Origin: Acanthosepion pharaonis
Taxonomy: Eukaryota; Mollusca; Cephalopoda; Sepiida; Sepiidae
Length of the DNA stretch: 64,000 nucleotides
Direction: 5' to 3'
Assembly (NCBI GenBank): GCA_903632075.3
Contig: CAHIKZ030000126.1
Location: 79,501 to 143,500 of the forward strand
The position numbers and the translations under genes were made by a program. A model generated the notes under the pieces. That model did no database searches and was not told the DNA's origin. It saw nothing but the letters and a program-made list of their open reading frames with translations. Within the stretch, counting starts at the first letter, position 1, and the number at the start of each line of letters is the position of its first letter. Of the stretch, positions 1 to 14,187 are shown one piece after another.

Positions 1-60
1 ATAATTATAGATCACAGAAGAAACACTAATGCAAAATTGTGAAAAGCTTCACACTCAGCC

Positions 61-175
61 TTTGGGAAAGACACAAATCCATTTCATTTTCCACCCATTA
101 ACTATGGGTTAAATTGTAGGGTATAGACTGGGTTCCCTAACCTTGAGTGGCAACCAGTCTATGAATTCAAAAATG
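61..175 (+). repeat. SINE-like repeat family B, fragment
   Basis: It contains the core of a family seen elsewhere in this window: ctatgggt, then gactgggttc, then a variant of ccttggatggcaac, then ccagtct. The same order appears at 60840-60900, and in reverse at 24590-24650 and 6180-6250. It is truncated with no tRNA-like head. Confidence 0.5.
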
Positions 176-316
176 TGGAGAAAAGGTCTTTGTGGAGAGT
201 TATGATTGCCTGTGCCTAAAGAACAAAAAAGAGAATTTATCTAAACTTAATATGTAATTTGTTACGACTGCTTCTAAAACAATAAAAGAATTAATGCAAA
301 ACAAAATAACCTAAAA

Positions 317-610
317 CCTGATGCAGGAATTTACTCTATAGCCTGTAATGATTGCCACAAGAAATACATAGGAGAAACTTTGAAGATTAAATGAATATAA
401 AAGAGATCTTTTACAAAAAACACTCAATGTTTTAGTTGTTCATTGTAATGAATCTGACCATAATTTAAAAAATGCTGCATTTAATTAAAAGAGAAAGTAA
501 CTAAGAAGAAAATGTATAGAAAGTACATTGATTTCTAAGTCTGCCACAGTAAATTTATACTCGCAACATTTTAACTTTCTTAAATCTTCTGTTGTCAGTG
601 TGGGATATTT
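317..610 (+). pseudogene. Penelope-like element, GIY-YIG endonuclease relic
   Basis: In the frame starting at 317 the translation reads PDAGIYSIACNDCHKKYIGE, the GIY...YIG signature of the C-terminal endonuclease of Penelope-like retroelements. Further along, in other frames, come NESDHNLKNAA-like and KRES...RRK-like segments typical of the end of that domain, broken by stops and shifts. GIY falls near 326-334 and YIG near 366-374. It lies on the plus strand, opposite CSE1L. A second, similar fragment lies at 53.1 kb. It is not functional. Confidence 0.75.
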
Positions 611-680
611 AAAATCAATGGAAATTAATTGTTTATATATTTCCCTTCCTCTACACATAATTCCAACAATAAGAACATTA

Positions 681-733
681 GTTTAGTCTGATGAAGTTCT
701 TTTAGACGATGAAACAGGTTGTCATAGATTTCC
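681..733 (+). ncRNA. degenerate hammerhead ribozyme motif downstream of the PLE fragment
   Basis: The conserved boxes are CTGATGA at 688-694 and GAAAC at 711-715. ACA (714-716) and TGT (720-722) can form a 3-bp helix III with a three-base loop, leaving C723 as the cleavage-site base. Helix II (695-710) and helix I (681-687 with 724 onward) pair only partly. The motif lies about 80 bases after the GIY-YIG relic on the same strand, where PLE pseudo-LTRs carry hammerheads. It is probably inactive. Confidence 0.45.
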
Positions 734-979
734 CACCACAAAAAGAAGAGAGAAAATTGACGGTGGTCAAATGATTCACTAAAAGGAAGAGAAAATTCTT
801 CCAATTGCTGTTTTGTAAAAAACATTGTATAAAAAAAAAAAAAAAAAAAGAAATAAACCACTAATGTCAAAATATTAAAACAGGATTGAACATGCTAAGA
901 GACAAAATATAAAATAAATGCATAGAAAACAATGAATTGGTTTAAAAAGAGAAATTGTCAGTGAAATATTGTTACAAAC

Positions 980-1089
980 CTGCAGCAAGCCATGGACATA
1001 TTGGGAAAAGTTCTGGATGACCGGACCTTCAAATATTTTGCATAAAGCTTGTACTAAGTCACAAGCAGAACGTCTACGGGTATCAATAT
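980..1089 (-). CDS. CSE1L: CSE1L coding exon 11 (last exon in the window)
   Basis: 110 nt complete Asp378 and encode to residue 414, from DIDTRRRSACDLVQALCK to YVHGLLQ, ending in phase 0 at donor gtttgt. The acceptor follows a pyrimidine tract. The next expected segment (EYAKNP... in human) is not found between 1 and 979, so it lies outside the window. Confidence 0.95.
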
Positions 1090-1535
1090 CTGGGGAGGAG
1101 GAAAAAAAAAAAATCTTGTAAGCAATTGCTTAATTAAATAAAGTTCTTTAAGGAATCATTTTATTTGCTTGTTAGTGAAACAAGAATAATGTAGTCCTTG
1201 AGACTTTAGTATTTGTAAAGAATGTTTTGAGGAAAGGAGGAAAAAAAAAAAATCATCGAGATACTAACCAGAACCTTCAATATCTCTCCGAATGTATTCT
1301 TCTGGGTTGTCTTCAAATAATTCTTCATCAGCAGCTATAAAAATAAGTTAAGTTTTCAGCATTAAATTATTTTCTCAATTGATATAGATGCTTACATAGC
1401 AGTGTGAATTTATTATGACCATAGACTTTGTTTTATATCACTTTACACAAAATAAGGAGAAAAAAAAAAAAAATGAAAGTATTTTTAAAAACCTGGAGCA
1501 TACAAAAGTTTAAGTGTGAAGCAGAAAAGATTTTA

Positions 1536-1574
<39 letters not shown>

Positions 1575-4500
1575 ACTAAATGATTTTTCAAACAACACTT
1601 AGAAGAAATACTGTAAAGGTAGCAGCCATCAAACAAAATACGACCTCTACATACAACCCATAATATGTTATATTTAATACATGAAATCTGAATGTAATTC
1701 TAACAATTATTGCAGGACAGATGTATAGTGCGTAATGTACTGATGTAATCATGTAAAGCAATATAAAAAATGATACTCATTTAGCAAAAGCTTGGGACAA
1801 TAAAGTCTAAATTGTTCAAGGCAGAAAGATTGCACAGCACCAATTTTCCAAAGTGGGAGAGTTGGCCTGCATAAAAAATGAAGCTTAAAATCCTGGCCTT
1901 TTATCTTAACACCAGCTGGAAATACATTACTTCACTCTTAGCCAAATAGGAGAAACTAGCCTCAAAGAAATTAATATTTAAATTGAATGATGACTTAATT
2001 TTCTTACATCCAAAGAAAACTCTATAGATATTTGATTTAATTAAGCAGTGAAAAATAGAAATTGTTAGAAATAAATTTGAAACATTTAGTACTTACTTCT
2101 AAACTGCATGTTTGGAACAATAACTTTCTCGCAGATGTTGCTCAGTGTGTTAGATTCTTCAAACAAACCTTTATAGTTTGGCCTTTCTGCTACAGAGGCA
2201 AGGAATTGAATTGCATTGCTCACCAACTGCACAAAATACAAACAGAAAACTCACTTTATTTCTCATAAACAATAAAAAAAAAAATATCAACAAAATTTAC
2301 AGCTGGGTGGTTTGGAATAAACATTTAACAGTCCTAATAAGTCTGTTCATTTACATTTTCATGAGATATTACAAATATGGCAAGTAGATGAGCTGAAGCA
2401 ATGTATGTAAAGAGTCAGATAGTTCCAAGCCCAGTCTCATCAGATGGAAATGCTCTATAAAATGTTTCATATTGAGAGACAATCAATTGCTGTTAGTCCT
2501 TGGTGAAGCAACTAAAAATAATAATATGAAACAGCCTATCAAACTGACTATCACACGATTAAAAATTATTTTCTGGTAAATATTTTCAGGAAAAGTACAA
2601 ATGAGTGTGTGATGGTTATATGGGTTTGATCTACAGAAAATTAAAAAAAAAAATCTTCACATAGTTATAGTTTACATAAGGAAAGATACTATAAAAGCAA
2701 AGACAATTTCTTACAAGATCATATTTGACTTGAGGTCCAGTTGTTACAAGGAGATGCCAAATGGCTGTCACAAAATCTGGTAGATGAGGAGAAAATTCTT
2801 CATCATATTTTTGTGCATAAAGTGTCACATTGTCACAAATTTGTGATTTTACTTGTTCTAGCACACCTGCTTCATCTTCATCCTGAAATAGACAAGAATT
2901 CATTTCAAGTGTGTTCGGTAAACAGTGTAGTAATAATAATTAAAAAGTGAGTTGTAATAAATAACCGTATTTATTATAGTTTTTCAGATGAAAAATCTTA
3001 TTGTAAAATATTTGCAGCAAATAATAAATTTATTCTATTTAAAAGTTTTGATTTCTTGATTTAACAAGTTTTTGAATTTTCAGTATTCATTAGACTTGAC
3101 ATTATATCACAAGAGAGTAAGCAGAGAAACAACGACTCCTGTATAGTTGTCATCAACAGTATAATCTGGTAAATAGAATAGATTATTGCAAATATGTGCA
3201 ATTTTTTTACTGGTCAAGCAATAAAAAAGAAAAATCCCTCATCTTCATGATTCATATTAGCCCCCATCTTTTACTGGTCTCAATCAGTTTCTACCATAGT
3301 TTCCATCACTTCTGAACATGTTCCCAATTTTCTTTTCATCTGGTTTCTCTTTCACTCTAGCAAATTTGCTGCTAAACATGGACAATACACATTAGACAGA
3401 AAAAGTACAACAGAAAAAATAAGGACAAGCAGATAAAGACAACATTGAAATTTAAAAATAAAAAACATTACTATATTTAACAAGTTCTTCTCATTAACAG
3501 CCTCTTAAAAATAAATGGTAAATTATTCTGTACTTAATTCTTTATCATCATTTCTCTCGACTAAGTACATAGAAAAATTAATTATTGACCAGGTTTCAGT
3601 TTATAAACACAAAACCAATGAGGAAATAGGTTTTCTAAATGAACAGTTCTTACTTGTGTTTGTAGCAGTTTATTATCAACTTGAAGCAGAGCTTTAAAAT
3701 GAAACATCCAGGTAGCCATATTGTCTTCAAAATGCTCAGGAATGTCCTAGAAAGAAATAATATCAAATGAAAAGGATAGGTTGATACAAAAAACTAAAAT
3801 GATATCACCAAGGATCTTAATACACAATACATATTTTATCAATTATTAAATATATCCATTAGATTAATAGAATCACTGTAGGATTGTGCGTAATCATTAG
3901 TGAGTTCAGTCTTCACTGGGTTTCCTACGACTCTATAGCCTTGTGCTAAAATTGGCTTAACTCAATACAAATAGCATGCATCAGTGCCGATAATAGTCCA
4001 TGAAGAATATTGATTAGCATGCTATTTAAATCATTCTTAGACAGTTCATTTTCTTGTTGAATGGTTCATTTAACAAGAATGAGGTTTAGAATCAAAATCA
4101 GTTTTGTCCAAGAAATATTGGTTTCAGAACAAAATGCAACAATTGAAAATTAAAAATGTATAAATCATTATTAGATTATTTATTGGAAACAAAACAGTCT
4201 ACTTGGCAAATATGTCAAATATAAGGTGAGCAACACAGCTATGCTGTAAAAAAAAAAAAAAAAAAAAAAGAGAAAGCGAATCCGTCATATCAGTTATGAT
4301 AATCTGTTTACAGTTCTCCTTGCTTCCACTTTCCTCTGTGTTAATCTATCTTTTTACACTTTCTTACTCCTATTAAAGCCTGCATGGTCTTATGGTGGAA
4401 AGGCATGTTTCATTTAAAGTTTTTCAATTCTGAGCACAAAATCCATTTAAGGTTAATCTATAGTGTTAAGTACATTTAAATATTACTCCCAAAGGCCACA

Positions 4501-7500
4501 AGCAAGAGAAATGTTTTAAAGGTTCAATTCGTCAGCTAATATGAAAGGACTTAGTCAGGGTAAAGACAAGATGTTATTTTTGATAGACATTAAGAAAAAA
4601 TGGATCAAGACAATGAAAAATATTTATAGTTTTTGATTATTTTTAATATTTGTCTGAGTCATGTGTCCATTCCTTCTATGCACTGATGTTTGGGAGGGGA
4701 GCATAAATTCTCACAAGACAATTAAGAGCAGAAATATTTGAATCTGTATGTATGGGACATATGTCAGGAGGGCCTAACTTGCCCAGCCATGTCCACCACC
4801 CACACTCTTCTGTGACTCCTGCTTGCAAGTCTTCAGGAGTAGGCTGGGCCTTCACAGTCATCTCCACTGCCACCAGAGGGGAGAAAAAGAGTAAGGAGAG
4901 AGGATGATGATCCTGACACTCAGATGTGAGTGGGTGTCAAAGACAATGAGACAGACAACATTGTACTGTCAGGCAAATGCATACCCCAGTTATTGACCCA
5001 GCCACTTTGCTCTCATTCACCACTGAATCACCAACAAATTAAATGCTTGAAATCATAAACATTTGTTGGCTAGTGTTCTGTTTACAGGACATGCTGTAAT
5101 GTGGTAGTAGGAAAGCAGCAGGATTCAAGATGAAAAGGTAGGTAACTGGAGGAGGGGGGGTATAGAAAGTATAGTTTTCAAGACAGACAAAACAAAATTC
5201 CACAAAACAACAGTGATAAAAGTGTAGATAGTTGATGCATTTTCAGAGTTTTTTTTTTTTTAGGTGTGTGCGTGGGAGGGGGGAGAATTTTTTTTTTTTT
5301 TCCTCCCTAAGGTCTTAGAAGATTGGTTGGCTTTTACATTAGTGCACATAATTGCCAATTGTCCCTTCAAAGATAGGGAAACCAGAAATAATTTCATAAA
5401 AGCTATCTTGTAAAATATATATTAAAAAAGCAAAACAAAAAACACCTCCAATTTGAAGACGATAAATTCCAGAAGTTTTGGGGAAATATTGAAACCTGTG
5501 TGCAACCCAAATTAAGAAGAAGTGGAAAACAAAGATTGACAATTAAAGGTAAGAACTAATCAAGAAATTTAATTCTTAAGACAAAAAAAAAAAAAAAAGA
5601 CAAAAAAAAAAAAAGGTACTTAATAAGCCTACAATAAATAGCTGCTATCTTGAACCCTACTGCTTTACTACTGTCACCTTACAGCGTGACTGGTAAATAG
5701 AATGCTAAATTATTTGTTTCTTCTGCCAAGGATACAAAATGTTCAAAGCCATGAATAAAAATCTGTTAAATGCTTAGCAGGAAATGTTCAATAAAATAGT
5801 GCCAAGTTTGCTTTGTGGATGAGATAATTATGTATTTCCCCACTGATCACTGGTGGCAGGATTTTTGAATGGTGATTTTCAAAGCAAAAATCCTCTCCCT
5901 ATTTGAGCCAATATCACCCATGTTCTGAAAGGAGACGGCAAAAAAAAAAAAAAAAAAACTTAGCTAGAAAAGAGGTCTAAATGAACTTCCCTCCTAGATT
6001 TTTTTTTTTTTTACTTCTATAATTTTATTTTTAATGTAATTCAGGATATAAGTGATCATGGTTCGCCACAATCTCCCTTTTCATTATTATCTGTGAATTG
6101 CCATGAGTTTTTGGGAAAGACCATGAAATGGTTTCATGTTGCAGTCTCTATGGTTATGAATTCAGTGTAGTCCTCCTCTTAGACTAGCTGCCACCCAAAG
6201 CTAAAGAGCCCCATTCAGCCATTCTATTTAATCCATACCTGTGGAGGAGAAGAGATGGATCCATGTCTTTCTCCAAGAGCATTAAAGCAAAAAGTGAATA
6301 CAATAGCCTAAGCCAAATCTGAAGATGGCTTACCAATCCCACCCCACTGTCATCTAGTCCAGCAGAGATACCCAACTGTTAAAAAAGTTTTGCATCTAAT
6401 CCATACCTGGTAATTAAGACTGTAAAAAATTTTACAGATAAGAACAATAGAGCTGAATATCACTTTGAGGGCTGCAGGATCATTACCATGTTGTTCAGCC
6501 AACTGCATTGTTTTCTGAAATTATCCAAAGATAAAAAATGTTTTTTTTTTGTTATAGATATAATAGAATACAAATAAGCATTTCAATGCATTAATATTGG
6601 TAGAAATTACATGAAATAGTTTTGGGGCAATGAAAAAAAAGCTAATTATTAAAAAAAAAACTGAAAATAAAACCAAAGAATGAAGTATTACTCAAAAGTT
6701 TTGGAAATTTCAACAAAGTTTTCCCATTATAATGAAAATATTTTATATAGGCTCAATGGGATACTCTGAAGAAAATGGGGAAAACTAGGAGCTAAAGTTG
6801 TCATTTTTTAAGTTCAAATTACTCAAACTTTTAGATAGTACTGCATTTTATTATAGAGTAGAAAAAAAAACTTTTTTTTCAAGTTTTGAAGTTACAAAAT
6901 ATGTGATTATAAAAATAATGTAACAATCTTTGAGAAAAAAAAAAAAAAAAAAAAAAAAAAGGAAAAATTCTCTGTAATTATCAAATCTATTCAATGTTAT
7001 TTCTTTATGCATTAAATCAGTAAACAAATGCATTTTACTTTGCTGAAATAAATCTACACAACATCTCACATTATTAGCTATTTTGTGTTTTATCAATAAT
7101 ATAAAATATTTACTTACTGGACTCTTAAGGTTTATTTAAATTATAGCAACATCTATCCACACATTAAAAAAAAAATTGCAGGCATTTGGATGAAATTTCC
7201 TGAATTCACAAGTTTCAAAATAATTAGACGCATTGCAAGTTAGAAGCTTTAAAATGGGTTGTAAGGTTGATTTGATGGATATACATATTACTACATCAAT
7301 CTGTATCATGTTCTTTGCCAAGTTTTGTGGCATACGAGTAAATATCCAAAAAGCATAATTATCAAGTCCAAAATCAAGTGGCAAAAATGTCAAATCAACC
7401 ACTAGGCCTCATTTAAAAGAAAATTGAATGAAATGAGCAATAATACATGATTTTTTTTTTATACCTTACTTTTCACCAATGCCATGCTATCTTGATTAGC

Positions 7501-9329
7501 AAAACAGATGGAGCAAATACTGGATGGCTAATAGCAAAAAGGCACTGTCACATGATGAGACCATAACAAGAAGATGGTATGATGCTTTGAGATGGGGATT
7601 ATAAGGATACAAAGTAATGTGCTTCAGATGTTAAGATCACAGTTCAGACATGAATTGAGTTGTAATTTTTTTTTTTTTTTTTGAAGACTGATATGGAGTC
7701 ATGGTTGAAGTGAAATATTTTCAGAAAGATTCTTATACATGACAATACCCCAATTCCTATCTGGCAAAAAAAAAAAAAAAAAAAAAACTAATGAAATTAT
7801 TTGGCAAAGAAAACTAATGAATTTCTGAATAAAATTGGTTTCAAAGACACTCCTTTAATGAAGTGACCTACTTGTCTGACTGACTGTAACCCAATTAAAA
7901 ACTTGGAGCATTCTGAAGAGAAAGCTTTGCATTGGTGAACAACAATTTCATATGAAATAAAACAACAGCTCACAAAAATCATTGTACAAACTTTTAAAAC
8001 CAGTTTCAGAACATGGAACATCCATTTCACACTAATAATGTCGTTATAAAAATATGACATCATTACAATGATCCTGTTTTCAATTGTTTTGTTAAAAATA
8101 TTTATCCTTGTATACTTTTTGTACACCTATAATTATTATTTTTAATTACAACAATTTTTTTTTTTTTTTTTTTGAGTTTCAGTAACTTGGTTAATAATGT
8201 GAAAGTTTTTTTTAGTGAATGTTTCCACAATACAAAGCCCAGGAGCCGCTCAAGGTAGAGGGTTTACTGAGTGAAGTTTTGTGTGGATTATGAAAATATG
8301 TAAGATAGTGGTGGACCCTAAACTTGAAGAGGTTAAAATTGTAATGATAAGGAAGCATCCTTTAAGGAATGTTCCACAAAGTATCGGTTCTCAGGAAGAA
8401 ACTAAAGGGAACTTCCTTCTTACCTATGGAATATGAAGGGAATGAGGATTTGATCCTGTGGATATGGCATGATGGCTCCTAGCTGTAAAGGTATGAATTC
8501 GTTGAATGTAGCTTATCTGAACATTCAGCATGAAAATAGTGATAAATAAATAAATAAAAAAGAAATCTGGTAAAATTCATAAAACTTGTCACACCTCATA
8601 AGAATGACAGTGACAGTCTTACTATAATTATACATGGGATATGAAATATCCTTAACATTAATGGTGCAAATATTTCTGCGAGTCCTTTCATTACTTTGCA
8701 AAAATTAAAAAGTGTCTAATAAAGTGAGATACAGTGTATATACTAAATAAATTAAAGAAAAAAAAAGTAGGAATTAAATTACAATTCCTTATAATTTGCT
8801 ACTTTGTATGAAAGAATAAGAATCCCACTAACAGTGAGAGTTGTTTAGGTATTTACAATTTGATAGTTTTTTTTCCCTTCAAACTGATAAGCAAGTAATA
8901 ATCTTATTTATAATTCATTTGTATATACAACTCAAGACTAAAAAGATAACCCCACAATCCAAATTACATTCAATGCTTATAGCTGCACATATAGGATTTT
9001 CATTTTCTGGAGTTATCAGAAAGAATGCAAAATATAATAATTCATTCCATTAAGCTATTGGTTAAATCACAAACATTATAAGCAGTGCAAACAAGACTTC
9101 CTTATGTAAAAAGTTGACAAGAAAAAAAAAAAAAAAAGAAGTGAAAATCTTACAATAAAAAGTTGAGTGAAGTGAGCAGCAAAATGATCCAAGACAAATT
9201 TGATTTCTGTCCAAAGTTGTTGAGATTTGAATTCATGCCGATACCTAGAAAAATATATTTTTTTTAAAAATTAGATGGATTTTTTTTTATATTAAAAAAA
9301 TGGTATAGAAAAAAAAAGAAAAAAAAAAA

Positions 9330-9364
<35 letters not shown>

Positions 9365-10730
9365 CAGCAGCAATCCCTCTTTTATATATGCTTCATTAAA
9401 AACAACTGACTAGGTACTGCGATTAAGCTTTTTAATTAATTTTTCTCATGTTCATACAAGTGTTCTCTTTTCTGGACACAGAGTGTGTAGAAACTTTCCA
9501 AATGTTCTGCATTTCCGAGCACTTTCAGCTTTACTTTGAGCCATGATCAAGGATGATGATTTTATTTTTACTTTTTAACTGAATGTATGGGTTGTATGTA
9601 TCTAGTTATAGGGATGTTTTATTTTCCAAACACTGTCAGTACATTGTGGCCATGTTCATAGTTAATGTTATTGAGTGTTGGATTTTTCTTTTTTATTATT
9701 AGGGCCTCCGTTATATTTAATTTTTTTTTTTTTTTTAAATGTGGATGAGGTTATTATGTTTGTATCTTCTACTAGTATGTTTCAGATGGAACCTGGTAAG
9801 TTTGTGTGTGTTTGAATGAGTTCCAATGGAGCTGTGGCTGGATAGGTGTAACACAAGTCATCTAGATAGGCATGTAGCAGTGTGACTGGTGTAATTATTT
9901 AGGAGTTTGTTTTGATCAGAAATATGTGTATGAACACAAGAAAAATTAAATAAGCTTAATTGCTGTACCTTCTCAGTCGTCTTTAACGAAACCTGTATAT
10001 TTACACAATTGTTTTTTAAATTTCAACATTCTTATGTTTGATGGAAACTATTTCAAGTCACTCAGGTGATATGACATCATATAAATGGTCAAACTGAATT
10101 AGAAAAAAACAAAACAAAAAAAAACAAACAAACAAACTCCAATATACACACACCTATAGAGAAAGATACTTTATTTAATATTGTCTTCTCTTATTGCAAA
10201 AACCTCTGAAATTTGGAGTCTTTCTTTGCACTATGTCTTATATAAAATTTTGATGTTATTTACTAAAATTTGTCTTATTTTTATACTTGGGATATTGTAA
10301 CAATCAACAAGCAACATCAAATTCTTACATTGGCCATACATGTGCCACACTGTCTCATTGGTTAACTTGGCATTTGTCAAAATTTAGTACAATTTGTGCA
10401 CATATAGATGAACATATGACAAATAAGCAAAATAGTATAAACATAAAACAAATTTTAATAGATAACACCAAAAATTTATATAGGACTCTGTGCAAAAAAA
10501 GACTCCCAATTTTGGAGGCTGGTGTAATAAAAGAGGAGCAGACAGGTATCTTTCTCCATAGGGGACCATACATTGAAGCATGTTTAAAAAAAAATGTCAA
10601 TGACTATTTATAGGTCATGTCATCTGAGCAACTTGAAATTGGTTCCAACAAACATGAGAATGCCAGACTTGTGTAAACATACACAGAATAATCCTTGAAA
10701 AAGAATGTAGCAACATTTGAAAGTGCTTGA

Positions 10731-10773
<43 letters not shown>

Positions 10774-11932
10774 GTGCTTGGGAAAATTATATATATATAT
10801 ATATATATACATACACACGCATACACAACCAACCAACCACCCACATCTCCACCACACTATACATCAAGCCCACAAATGGTCATTGCTACTTAAATTTCAA
10901 TAGCTGCCACCCCCACCAACCAAAAATAAATCAATATACAGCCAATGTCTACACAAAAAGCATATCTGTTCACAGAATAGGGATTATGAAGTACACACAA
11001 GTGATTGAATAATTGTACTAACAGGAATTACCCACTTAAAACTATAAAAAAAAAAAAAAAAAAAAAAAAAATCAATTACTAAGGCTTCTAAACAAAATAC
11101 ACTTCTAACCGACGTAACAAAAAAGAATAATTCCAGAATTACCATGTTTTTTGTTTTTTTATTTCAATTACATTCACAAGCTTTTCCATATTTTAAAAGA
11201 TTTCCAGTATTTAAAACTTGACCAGACAATTAGAAAAATATTCAATGAACCACCCCCATCAGGCACCAGAACCCTAACCTCCACACATTCTTAAACACAT
11301 CCAGTATACTTCTTTCACCACCTCACCAAGGGAATACGACAATAAACCTCGATGCCAAGTCTACAGATATATCATTACTGATAACAGTTTCACTCCCCCA
11401 GTACACCAATAGTATTCAAACCATCAGGTTTAAATTGTGATCTTAGTATATTTGCTTTTCTGCCACAAGTGCCAACAAGGTAACTATGTGGGCGAAACAA
11501 ATACAGAATTCCGACGTTGATTTTACCATAAGAAAACCTTCATGAACAATAGCAATATTTTCCCAGTCGCAAAACATACCAACCTACCAGATCATAACAC
11601 AGAGGACATCTGATGCATGCTTTTAGTGTCCTCATTCAACAGCCATGAGGAGAGACATAGATCAGAGTTGAAATTTTCAAACATTGAGGGATTAAATAGG
11701 GATTTGGGTTTACTAAGTACAACTTCCACTTTGTTCATTCCTTACATCATTTGGGAAAAAAAAAAAAAAAAAACAGGTGTGTTTAAAAATTCCAACTTTA
11801 AAAGCTTATCTCTTTGTGCTTTGTTTCAATCAAAAGGCTGATATACAATAAACAGTTTTATTGACAATATTGGTATTATTTCATTGGTTTTTTACCCTCT
11901 AAATTTCATCAACCACCTTTCATTTTAATCTC

Positions 11933-11970
<38 letters not shown>

Positions 11971-12504
11971 GTTGGATAGATGTGAGTTTGTGACCCTGGG
12001 TAAATAATAATATTTTTACCTATCATAATTTTACACAAACCCCACCACACACATATATATACATACATGCGAGGAAATATTATTCAGCAGAAAAATAAAT
12101 AATATGACATGTATACATTCACAAGACATTTCCGCCACACTTCCAATCTTTAAATTTCAACATACAAATGCGTATGTATAGGCACAACACCACCCATATA
12201 CATATGTCATATCCGAAACTGCCCACATGTTTATATATGTATGAGTCTTGATGGACAACCAAGTATGTATGTGTCTGCATACATCGATGTTTGCGTTAGT
12301 ACGATGACAAAATGACGAAGTTTCCCCCACCATTTCCACAATAACACCAATACACACAATCTACATAAACCCAAATTTTAAAAAAAAATTTAATCAGTTT
12401 GTCTGATGATCGCTAAAGCGTGAAACCCAGGGTCACAAACTCACATCTATCCAACCAAATATGTTAGCTCTATCTCTGATATTGAGCACTTTCTAATAAG
12501 TACC

Positions 12505-12549
<45 letters not shown>

Positions 12550-12655
12550 CACTTTTCACACACACACATATATATATATATAATGTGTGTGTATGTGTGT
12601 ATTTTGAATCTGTCCCAACATTAAACAATTAAGACCCTTACACACAAGTCAGCAG

Positions 12656-12690
<35 letters not shown>

Positions 12691-14147
12691 ACCATTATTG
12701 CATTTTATTTGTGTGTATGAAATTCGCATGACATTTTTTTTTTTAAGTATATGAACTGAAGATATTCAAAATATTCAACCTCAATTTTTCTTAAAAATTA
12801 TTATAAATGGCTGATGAAGAAAAGTTAGCTTTTTCTTTACTAAGAAACCATAAGCCCTGAAACTAAAGATGATAATCTGAAGCTTTCAAAACTAAATATT
12901 CACTGTAAAATATCAGCAGTAAAAGTGATCTGGTCTATAAAAGACAAGATACTCTTTGTTACATGTTTTTTTTTTGTTTTTTTTATTTTAATCAGGGTTG
13001 CCAATTTAGAGTAAAGAATTGAGTGAAATTTTATTTCATAGAGATTTTCAAACAAGTTCACCTACATTTTAGCAATTTTCAAATTTTATAAGTTTAATAA
13101 TGAATTTTTAATTATTAAATAACCAAATTTTGCATCCAGCTTTTGTTTCTTGAATATATATTGACAGCTCTCATTTAGTTTACATGAAGATGTGATTATT
13201 TGTAACTAGCCTAGAAGCCAACTTTCGGCTAGCTCCTTCAGTGGGCTTTTGGGTCTTTGTCCTTTTACCTTCAGTATCGTATGTACATAAAAGTTATAAA
13301 AATTTAGAAACAATAAAATTATTTTATCTTTATTGATATATGCAACCAATCTTCATAGTTTGTTTACATTTATTTTGCACACAATTTTTTCTTTAAAAAT
13401 CATTATTCTTTATGATCCTTTCACATAAAGTCACACTTAAAAAACATTAGAGAACCTGAACTATGTAATATTTTGAATACATCACAGTACATGTGCTAGA
13501 AAAAAAAAAAAAACCCTATGATCAACATACCGTTCATTGTTTAAATTTTAATATCAATTGCAACTGCAATGAAAAGCAAAATTAATGTCAAATCTTTAAG
13601 AAAGTTGTTTTTTTTTTTTTAACCCTTTCACTCTGTCCAATATTTAAATTTAACTTTAAATGAGTTATTTAATTTTTAATTGCATGTAACTACAGTAGTT
13701 ACTGCCTGTTACTCAGGTTGTTTATGATTTGCTAAAATTGAAAAACAGATTGATAGACACATACACTGCATTTTATTTATATAGAAGATAGATGCTGTGA
13801 GTAAGGGAAAATCTGTTCCTACTTCAAAATGGTCCATTGTTTTTATTTTTGTTTATTAGCTTTAACAAACTACTTGAGAAAATTTTTTTTTTTTTTTAAT
13901 GAATTTAGAGAGGAACCGACAATGATGCTAGAATAAATTTTCAACCACTTTAATCTAAGGTTAATTTTTTGTTTTCTTGTATTTAGCTACTTTTTTGATG
14001 CTTTTTAAAAAATCATTTTAGCTACTTTTAATGACTTTTGGTATAGTGCTTAGCTACAAATCTTTTTCTGAGTTGGCAACCCTGTTTTAAATCGAAAGTA
14101 TGTTAATTGTTAATATCCAGTCATTCAGACAAGGACTACATGAACTG

Positions 14148-14187
<40 letters not shown>

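Larger units (their letters stand above)
1090..3653. other. short CSE1L introns without other features
   Basis: The introns between exons 11 and 7 hold only A/T-rich filler and homopolymers (a 31-base A run near 1541). Every reading frame outside the exons is chance. Confidence 0.7.

Noticed and set aside
10615..10857. Open frames crossing the (AT)n runs at 10.7-10.8 kb
   Set aside because: They consist largely of Tyr-Ile repeats from (AT)n and overlap one another. Artefacts.
12781..12830. Another CTGATGA box (ggctgatgaagaaaag) as a hammerhead
   Set aside because: No paired helix II and no GAAAC box with a helix III follow.
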